Shown: in pieces, positions 56,801 through 64,000 of the stretch
Layout: every line of letters begins with the position of its first letter
Position numbering within the stretch: the first letter of the stretch is position 1
Assembly (NCBI RefSeq): GCF_047511655.1
Contig: NC_133392.1
Span: 89,025,042-89,089,041 of the forward strand
DNA: 64,000 nt
Reading direction: 5' to 3'
Source of the DNA: Castor canadensis
Taxonomy: Eukaryota; Chordata; Mammalia; Rodentia; Castoridae
Made by a program: the position numbers and the translations under genes
The notes under the pieces: model-generated
The model's input: the letters and a program-made list of their open reading frames with translations, nothing else
Told to the model about the DNA's origin: nothing
Databases searched by the model: none

Positions 56801-57456
56801 CTAAATTCTTGCTTTATTACTTGATTTCCCAGCCCAGAGAAGATTAGAAATGGTAACACAGGCAGAAGGACTAAAAGCAGCAGTTATATAGACAGCTTCT
56901 AGAAGTAACAGTCTGACACTGAGGGAGAAGACAAAAACAACAGATCGAATTGTTACATCACACTAATGGATACTTATAATTAGACCCTAACTGTAAATAA
57001 AATGAAATAGTTGTCATCCTGTGTTTAATACGGCAGTAAATGTTATTTGTAAATATTTTCTTGTAAGGTGATAGAAACAATTAGCTTTGGTGCTGGAGAG
57101 AACAAACTTCTTCAATTACCTAAAAGATATATTCAGTTCTCTGAAGATACAGATCATGTTATTAACTATGCTTTACATTTTAAAATGTCATTAAATAATA
57201 ATCAATGAATAAATCAAGTATTCAACTGTCTTCTAGCAAGGATTCATCATGGCATGTGCAAACCACATTTGCAGCACTGCTCTACTGCTCTGTGGAGTTG
57301 CTACTAGACAGACATGAGCATTTCCTTAACTTTCAGATTTTTAAAAAATATAGCAATACAGACTGTAACTGGATCCAAGGTTGTTGCTCAATAAATGTTT
57401 ACTGAACGGCAATTAAATTCTTGTTTCATAATTTTGTAGTTTAGTAATTTACTTAC
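53823..57456 (-). other. SH3GLB1: SH3GLB1 intron
   Basis: 3.6 kb, mostly single-copy. It has a tRNA-like SINE at 56428-56518 and a short A/GAAA run at 54470-54501. No further exon recognised. Confidence 0.75.
56428..56518 (-). mobile_element. tRNA-like SINE with exact 14-bp duplication
   Basis: T tail, reversed boxes 'tttgaactcagggc' and 'ctctaccacttgagcc'. 'ccaagaagggcttt' flanks it at 56417-56430 and 56518-56531. Confidence 0.92.
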
Positions 57457-57480
57457 TTTTGTCACTTCCTCTGCCCAAAT
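57457..57480 (-). CDS. SH3GLB1: SH3GLB1 24-nt cassette microexon
   Basis: The minus strand reads acceptor 'aatgctggctag', then eight codons for IWAEEVTK, then the consensus donor GTAAGT. The length is a multiple of three and both flanking exon junctions are phase 0, so inclusion or skipping keeps the frame. The residues match the second part of the insert in the neuronal Bif-1 isoforms as I recall them. A TGC lies nine to eleven bases before the exon and another (in 'catgctctat') further up, as in microexons controlled by SRRM4. Inclusion would lengthen the BAR domain between human residues 190 and 191. Tissue use here is inferred from the known isoforms. Confidence 0.92.
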
Positions 57481-59080
57481 CTAGCCAGCATTAAAAATTA
57501 GAGAAAAATATAGAGCATGAAAGAAAGTCGGAATTTAACATTTTCTACAACTTAGTATAGAAAAAAAATGTAAGTATCTTAATTTAAATGGCATACTCTT
57601 TTTTTCCACAGTCATAAACAGACTGAACATACTGTTAACTAAATCAGTACAGCTTAACATTATGAAAGTATGCCTTCTTCTTAGATTGTATCAATACTAT
57701 CAATTTAAATATCGTATGCAATTCTACAAATTAGTAAGAATAACAGCTTTCCCAAACTGGGAATATCTAACTTATATAGAACTTGTAGTTCTAGTTCTCT
57801 CATCTCCAAAATGAGTAGTTTGGAATAAATGATATCTAATTTCTCTTTAAAGATACAAATTCTAGAATTTTGGGAAATAAAAACAAAGCAAGGATAAATG
57901 GATACTGAATGCTGCCGAAATAACCTTTTTGAGGAAAACAGTAAATCTAAAATATAATGAATTTAAAATTAGCAGAGTTAAATATATCTTACTATAAGTG
58001 GAAAATTAGTAGTAAAATGACTACTTAATAAATCAGGAAAAACCCTACTAGTTGTTTGGACATTTTTATCTGAGACAAAAGAAAACCTATGATTTATATA
58101 CTGATTAATAGTGACTGAAATATTCTCACGCTTTTCATTTACCTATAGATAGGACAATGGAAATAAGTGAATGCATTCTCTTGCTATTTTAGGAAAGCCT
58201 AGTTCAGCCAGGGCTTCAACAATTAGAGTTAAAAAAAATACAAAAAGCAAAAGACATGCTTTTTTTTTTTTAAACTTGCTTTTAGTTCAGTGCTAATGGA
58301 ATAAAAGCAATCAATTAGTTAGCAATCACCAATTTATTATTAACTGTACTACAGAGCTCTTGCCACTTCTAATGGCAGTAATGTACTGACCAGTTTATAT
58401 TGGCTAACACATATGAATTGTTTGTCTATGCTTGTATTTCACAACTTCCTATTTCATTAAAATTAAAAAACTTCTAATATCTCAAAAATTTCCTCAAGTT
58501 GAACTCAGTATGTACATGGGATATTATAAACAGTTTCCATTCTTTGTTCTTGTCCCAGGCTATCACCATTCTGAAATTTTAAGTGAGTTAGCACTGGAAT
58601 GGACCTGGCCACTATAGGCCCTGTGCACCTGCACTCCTGGAGTTTCTTAGCCTGGGATGGCAGAAGAAAATAATTCTATGTTGAGTTTGTGTAGCAATAA
58701 GGTAAAAGGGAAGCTACAGAGAAGCAAGATCAATTTGTACATCTTTACCTTTCTACAAGTAAAGTAAATCTTGTTAATTTTCACTGCCAAAAGTGAAAAT
58801 ATGAAGTGCCAAATTAAATTGGCATCTCTTACTGGATGTAAAAAGGCATTACATATGTATGATTCTAAAATCTGTATTTGGCATAATCAGTATATTTGGC
58901 ATTAGAACATACAGTGGCTTTTGTTCAACCTAGTATGTTTTCCTAGACATAATGAATGCACGGCTTCAGTGCAGTTAACAGCAAGAGAAGGCACTTTATT
59001 CAAGATGTAGAAAACACAGTAGGCCAACAAACCTTCAGCCATTTTACATGCAGGAAGTTGAGCATGTAAGAGAAATTTAC
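57481..59080 (-). other. SH3GLB1: SH3GLB1 intron between the cassette exons
   Basis: 1.6 kb without recognisable SINE or LINE, a noticeably repeat-free interval for this window. A TGCATG sits at 59047-59052. Confidence 0.8.
59047..59052 (-). promoter_or_regulatory. TGCATG (RBFOX-type) splicing motif
   Basis: The plus strand reads CATGCA, so the transcript has UGCAUG, starting 29 bases downstream of the 39-nt cassette exon. RBFOX proteins binding UGCAUG downstream of an exon usually raise its inclusion in neurons and muscle. The role is inferred from position. Confidence 0.6.
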
Positions 59081-59119
59081 CATAATGTTATCTCCTTCAA
59101 GGCGAGCTGAGTTTAGTTG
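59081..59119 (-). CDS. SH3GLB1: SH3GLB1 39-nt cassette exon
   Basis: The minus strand reads acceptor 'tgcacttaaag', 13 codons for QLNSARLEGDNIM, then donor GTAAAT. The exon is in frame with phase 0 ends. Together with the 24-nt microexon it gives a 21-residue insert, which equals the published size difference between Bif-1a (365 residues) and Bif-1b (386). The acceptor has a poor pyrimidine tract and the donor is not optimal, as expected for a regulated exon. Without splicing at the donor the frame would run on into intron to a stop. A longer published isoform with 29 extra residues needs 24 more bases that I could not place in this window. Confidence 0.92.
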
Positions 59120-59241
59120 CTTTAAGTGCATAGGTAAGAGACAAAGAACAATTATACCAATGAACACAGTGAAACAAATTACTTCTGCACAATACAGCAC
59201 ACACTAAACAAGTAATAAAAGAGCTGATAAAATGTTTTTCT

Positions 59242-59299
59242 TTTTTTTTGTTTGTTTTATTATTCATATGTGCATACAACGCTTGGGTCATTTCTCCCT
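59242..59299 (-). mobile_element. Tiny L1 3' tip insertion, 13-bp duplication
   Basis: About 58 bases with only the L1 3' end ('attattcatatgtgcatacaa', 'gcttgggtcatttctccc') and its tail. 'aaaatgtttttct' at 59229-59241 and 59300-59312 is an exact target duplication. It lies in sense with SH3GLB1 and brings an AATAAA (plus-strand 59256-59261) to within about 140 bases upstream of the 39-nt cassette exon. Confidence 0.88.
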
Positions 59300-59936
59300 A
59301 AAATGTTTTTCTATTTAAAAAATCCAACTATATTTATTGTTCTATCAAATTTTATATGGTGTTGTCTATTAGTTTTTCTAAAAGATTAGAGTTGACAATT
59401 TTAAGTTTGTCTCTTTTAGGGAAAACACATCACTTTAAAAATTGTCAATTCGTTAAAACTATTAAATTTTCACCTAAGCCCTTTTGCCTACACACCATTT
59501 TCCTACTATTTTATGAATTCATGATGCCTTCAACAACCATGTTCTCTTTTAATCAGCCTCAGTCAGGTCTTGCCATACCCTGAAGACATATGAAAGGAAC
59601 ATCAATCCTTGTATTTCTAATAAACTTTAGATTCAAACATGTACATAAAAAGTTAAGGTTACAACTGGTGCTATAAATTTATAGGTTAAAGATTTAGACT
59701 GCTGTGGAAATACTTAAGCATGTACAGGGAATATGTGCTAGATCAGGAATCAGAAGGAGTATTTTCCATGAAATTTGGATGCCCCAAAATAACTTAGGTC
59801 TAGACCTCTAAACACTGGAGAACTTTGAACTGGCTGTTTTTTTTCTTCTGATTAATAAAACTAAAATAATTTTGAAGAGTTTATATTAAATTAAGATTAG
59901 GTTAATAAACATAGGAACCTTACAATTCAAATGTAA

Positions 59937-59960
59937 CATCCATCCATCCATCTATCTATC
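59937..59960. repeat. (CATC/TATC)n
   Basis: About six tetranucleotide units beside a SINE. Confidence 0.9.
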
Positions 59961-60034
59961 GTGGTGTTGGGGATTAAACCCAGGGCCTCAGGACTATTAA
60001 CAAGCACTATCCCACGAGCCATATCCCCAGCCCA
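59960..60034 (-). mobile_element. tRNA-like SINE, older type
   Basis: 'ggggattaaacccagggcct' and 'ccatatccccagccc' match the reversed older unit. Confidence 0.7.
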
Positions 60035-60264
60035 AGTTTCATCAGTTTAAACTATTTTTAAAACTATATTTTATACACTGTGAAACATTACAGTAAGTTC
60101 TCTCTTTTTTGCTAAACTAGTATATTTTGAGAAATGCTTTTGATGTTGCATTACCATTCTTTGATATGGTAAAAAGTAAAACATTAAGTTAGTAGAATAG
60201 CAATATTGAATACAGGCAGTTTTTTTTTTTACTGATGGGACTAAATTATCAAAGTTTAATTTAG

Positions 60265-60606
60265 GACTGGGCACAGTGGCTCAAACTGTAATCCCAGCTA
60301 TTGGGGAGGTAGAGATCAGGAAGATCTTGATTTAAGGCCAGCTCAGGCAAAAAAGCTAGCAAAAGTCCATCTCATCAAATAGGCCAAACATGGTGATGTG
60401 TACCTATAATCTAGGCTACTCCAGAGGCATAGGAACATGGTATGAGCCTGGCCTGGGTCAAAAATGTGAGACCCTATCTGAAAAAATAACTCAATCAAAC
60501 AGGGCTGGTAGAGTACCTCAAGTGGCAGAGTGCCTGCCTAGCAAGCATGCAGCCCTGAGTTCAAACTTCAGTACCACCATTATGAAATAAAAAAATAAAA
60601 AAAAGG
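60265..60606 (+). mobile_element. Three-unit composite SINE
   Basis: First 7SL-like monomer from 'actgggcacagtggctcaaa', second from 'aggccaaacatggtgatgtg' (about 60381), tRNA-like unit from 'gggctggtagagtacctcaa' (about 60502), then an A-rich tail. It is antisense to SH3GLB1. Confidence 0.87.
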
Positions 60607-61756
60607 GGAGGCTTAATCTACATGTGGACTGAGGTGTGGAGATTTTAAATTATTTGTCTATGAACTCCTCAACAATGTGTTTCACAAAACTAACATTCAA
60701 TAAATATAGAATTTAAAAAGAGGACCAGGAAACTAACTAGTAAGTGAATTAAAAAAAAAAAAAGTGGTGATATGCACCAAACCTCACTAGCACAGTAATA
60801 ACTAGTCACAAAACAATTCATGTAAAATTGCAAAGCAGTGAATGAAGTCTGGAGTTAGATTAATGTCTTCAGTTGTCAACTAGGATCCAAGAAATGTGTC
60901 AAAAAAGGAAAACGTAAACCTCAACTCCCAGGGTTTTCTATCATTCTACATTGTTTAAATACAGAGGAAAACAAAACAATGACCAAATACAGCATGTCTT
61001 AAGCGTTTATGTAATAATAAAATATGAAGACTTTTCTTATCAAAGTAATTACTACTATAATGTTGAAGAAAAGTAAGTTGATTACCTAGGAAAAAGAAAA
61101 ACTTAAGCCTAAGAATGTGAATTTTTGTCTAAACTATTATCTTTAATATTTGGCTATAGATAAATTTTGTATTATATAAGTCAAAATTTCAGAAAAGTTG
61201 TGTATAAATGAAATTGCTAAATTATGTCACCTGTATCTCCTTTCATTTTAATTTTCAACACAAATTTCCATAGGAAAAATTTTGTCTGCAAAAATAGACA
61301 GCACAGAAAAAGTGCCAACATCTTTCCTAAAGGCATCAAAGGAAATCATCTCTCAAAATTTGTCTACTACTATAATATCTGATTCTTATATATATTAACA
61401 ATAGTGGTAAAATAGGTTAGAATAACCAAAGGACTTTGTATACTGTTAAATCTATGCACTTCCTGACACTTTACCAAGTTAAAAAGGCAGACAATCCTTA
61501 CCCTATAATGCATGTTACACAAATTTTTGGATTGAAACTTAACAACACTATTCTTATTCCACAATCTTCACTGGGCACATTCAGGCATAAAAAGATTCTG
61601 GTTTAGTTCAAACATTTCCTAATGACCCTTGCTTAATTTTTCCTCTGATTATAAAATTAGTATCCTAAAAATAATTCATATTTGACTATACAAATTAATT
61701 ATTAACAAATAGAAAATAATAAATTAATTTAGAGTGTTTTGCCATCTACAGTATTC

Positions 61757-61844
61757 TTTATTTTTCTGGTAGTACTGGGGATTGAACCCAGGTCCTTGAG
61801 CAAGCCAGGAAAGCATTTGACCACTTGAGCCAGGCTGCAAGCCC
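61757..61844 (-). mobile_element. tRNA-like SINE, older type
   Basis: 'ggggattgaacccaggtcct' and 'gaccacttgagccaggctgc'. Confidence 0.75.
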
Positions 61845-62261
61845 TATAGCATTCATTTTTAAAGTTTAATTCTGCAAATAGTCTGTTTAGGGATGTTAAA
61901 TATTTTGTGGCGATGATGTCATGAAAGTGAATTTGAAATTCATAACTTATCAAAGATTGTTCTTCTCTAGTGGTAGCTAATACCAAATCTCCAAAAGGGA
62001 AATCCTACAGGCAAAAACATATCCTGCTAGTAAATGGTATTATGGTATTCTCCTAAGTTATCATTATCTAACACTCATTTCACTATAAATTCTCAATTTT
62101 TCTTCCCCAAAGGAAGAGAATTCTAAGATTACTACCAGCACTGTAGTAATATGCTCATTAAGGCAATGATGTGTGACAATGGTAGGAGTTAGAAATGGGC
62201 AGTATCATACCTTTTAACAAAATGTATTCCTTTGCTCTAATTAACAATTTGTTAGCTTCTT

Positions 62262-62340
62262 GGGCTGGAGGTGTGGCTCAAGTGGTAGTGCACCTGCCTA
62301 GTATAAGGTCCTGAGTTCAAACCCTGTACCAACAAAGAAC
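62262..62340 (+). mobile_element. tRNA-like SINE
   Basis: 'gggctggaggtgtggctcaa' gives a clean A box; B box 'gagttcaaaccc'; a few bases are deleted in the middle. Confidence 0.85.
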
Positions 62341-62892
62341 CATCCCTCCCCACCTACCCCAAAAAACCCCTAATACTTGTTTATATGATAGCACCTTAAG
62401 TGTTCCAATTCACAACAGATTAATCTTTTGAAACTTTAGAATAGAAATATAGATAGTATAACCACTAGGTTACCTAAAAAGTTTGTAAATAAAATCTTAA
62501 GAAAGTTATATATAAAAATCATTGAACCATTACATTTGATATGTAATTGTTGAATTAAAAATTATTGAGATTGATTTTTGAAAAATATACCAGAACTTAT
62601 TTATCCAAATGGACTTCTTCCCTTTTAAAACTGCTACCTTGAAGTCTAAGCCACTTTTTGAATCCTTTTGAAACTATTCTTGGTGACAATTCCTGTAGTC
62701 AGTTTGAGTCAGATGTGGAAAGAGAATTCACTTAATTTTTAAGCCATATTCATGTGTTCTCAAACTTGATTTATTCTCATCTTAATTAAAATCTGCCATT
62801 TTCCAAAATAATAAACCTATCTCCAAAAGATGTATTTTCCATAACAACTGAGGATACTTAAAAAGCATTCCAAAGCTTTAGGAGGTATTGGA

Positions 62893-62988
62893 GTTTTTTC
62901 TTTTTTTGGGGGGCAGTACTGGGGGTTGAGCTTAGGGTGTTGCACTTGCTAGGCGGGTGCTGTACCACTTGAGCCACTCTGCCACCCT
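62893..62988 (-). mobile_element. tRNA-like SINE
   Basis: T tail, a G run, 'gggggttgagcttagggtgt' and 'ctgtaccacttgagcc'. Confidence 0.82.
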
Positions 62989-63237
62989 GTAACTTTTGTT
63001 TTTAAGCAATAGCTGTAATGGTGAATGATGTTTCTTGATAAGCCTGCTTTGCACTGACTTAGATGTATTAAGTTCTGATAAATTTGTTAAAAAACACAAA
63101 AATAAGACCTTAAAGTCATATTCTATTCTTAAGGATAGTCTACATCTTATATGGTATATTAATGAAATATTTTACAAATTTTAAAGCAATAAACCTAAAT
63201 GTTTTTCTGTTAAAAAAAAACAAACAATACTACTTAC

Positions 63238-63330
63238 TGAGCTTCTAGTTTCTGCAGCTTTTGCCTTTTTTAGTCTGGTTTTTGCAGCATCCAAATCCAG
63301 TCTCTTATTTTGTAATAGTTTCCTTTCTTT
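63238..63330 (-). CDS. SH3GLB1: SH3GLB1 coding exon, BAR domain (first in window)
   Basis: 93 bases, exactly 31 codons, phase 0 ends. Acceptor 'ctatatttatag' at 63330, donor GTAAGT after 'AGAAGCTCA' at 63238. It encodes KERKLLQNKRLDLDAAKTRL then KKAKAAETRSS, human residues 160-190, with Ser for human Asn at position 189. The segment is a very basic, Leu-rich helix of the BAR domain. Upstream exons (residues 1-159, with the N-terminal amphipathic helix, the first BAR helices and the start codon) are beyond the right edge. The protein forms dimers on mitochondrial, Golgi and autophagosomal membranes and takes part in apoptosis and autophagy. Confidence 0.97.
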
Positions 63331-64000
63331 CTATAAATATAGAAAAGAAAAAAATATAGGTCTAAGATGCTAAAATCCAAAAAGAACATATACATTTTAA
63401 GATATTACTTTCCATTAAATACACGTATCATCTGATAAAGACCTATGACTATAAAATTAGCTACAAAGTAACCAGGCAGGTAGGTAGGTCTCTTTCTCTC
63501 TCTCTTACTTATTTAAAAATGATCTAGACATTCCAGATGTCTAAGGAATCTGGGAAAGATGGCATAGAAACAAAGGAATATTAGTTTAAATGCTTTACCC
63601 GTTTATTCCCCTCTTTCCCCATGGAACACGTGGCAGTACCTTGTTTTTTTGGTTGTCACAATTGAGGGGGTGTTACTGGTGTGTCCTAAGTAGAAGCCAG
63701 GATGCTACTGAGCATCTTACAATGCAGTACGGCTCCCACAAAAAAGAATTATTTGGCCCATAATGTCAGTAGTGATCAAGTTGATAAATCCTGTTTTAAA
63801 CTGTTATGGACTGTCCAGAAAGTACCCATTGTGAAGGAAACATGAACCTAGGGCAAGGTTCTTTGATGTCCTATGTGACTGACCTCAGGAACTGGGCAAG
63901 CTGTTCTTACTGTGTCATAGCAGCAAATGCCACTCAACTCCAAAACAGAATTTCAAATTTACAGAATGAATAATGAACAAACGCTGAGTATCTCAGAATT
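63331..64000 (-). other. SH3GLB1: SH3GLB1 intron, continues past the window
   Basis: No further exon before the edge. It contains a short CT-rich run (63490-63508) and a MER20 copy. Confidence 0.85.
63607..63791 (+). mobile_element. MER20 DNA transposon
   Basis: 'ttggttgtcacaattgaggg', 'gaagccaggatgctactgag', 'catcttacaatgcagtacgg' and 'gaattatttggcccataatg' follow the MER20 consensus in order. Confidence 0.8.

Larger units (their letters stand above)
59120..63237 (-). other. SH3GLB1: SH3GLB1 intron upstream of the cassette exons
   Basis: 4.1 kb with a tiny L1 tip at 59242-59299, a SINE at 59960-60034, a three-unit SINE at 60265-60606, and SINEs at 61757-61844, 62262-62340 and 62893-62988. 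No additional exon recognised. Confidence 0.75.

Noticed and set aside
59000..59200. 66-residue minus frame as an independent small protein
   Set aside because: Only the 13 residues of the cassette exon are meaningful; the rest is flanking intron.

Overview
This window is nuclear DNA of a placental mammal, most likely a castorimorph rodent such as beaver. It is AT-rich, has no operons, and is dense in retroelements. The SINEs are of two rodent kinds: a tRNA-like unit, and that unit joined to one or two 7SL-derived (B1/Alu-like) monomers. Older mammal-wide repeats (MIR, L2, MLT1/MaLR LTRs, MER5A, MER20, old L1M) lie beneath them. The order is an inference from SINE type; a repeat-library search would settle it.

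The only protein-coding gene I can support is the 3' part of SH3GLB1 (endophilin B1, also called Bif-1), on the minus strand from about 48.1 kb to the right edge. Five constitutive coding exons (63238-63330, 53733-53822, 53181-53281, 49605-49833, 49066-49173) splice in frame with GT/AG junctions. They encode the end of the BAR domain, the linker, the whole SH3 domain and the stop codon, corresponding to human residues 160-365. Two in-frame cassette exons (59081-59119, 39 nt; 57457-57480, 24 nt) encode the 21-residue insert of the neuronal isoforms. The 5' exons lie beyond the right edge.

Everything left of about 48 kb looks intergenic. From 1 to 5 kb there is a MaLR retrovirus-like element broken by antisense LINE-1 sequence. 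From 6.6 to 16.4 kb there is a pile-up of LINE-1s: an old L1M split by a younger L1 that keeps its 5' end but has lost its middle, then a second young L1 with a deleted endonuclease and a mutated reverse-transcriptase active site, then an antisense L1M split by an unidentified 1.5 kb block. From 16.4 to 31 kb there is mostly single-copy DNA with scattered SINEs, MIRs and MLT1 LTRs. At 31.7-33.7 kb a MaLR LTR is split by a 5'-truncated L1 with an exact target-site duplication. From 34 to 48 kb there is MIR-rich DNA, part of which may be distal SH3GLB1 3'UTR.

I found no novel gene system. The most informative signals are the splicing code around the two SH3GLB1 cassette exons, a three-unit composite SINE present in three copies, and several datable nested insertions.
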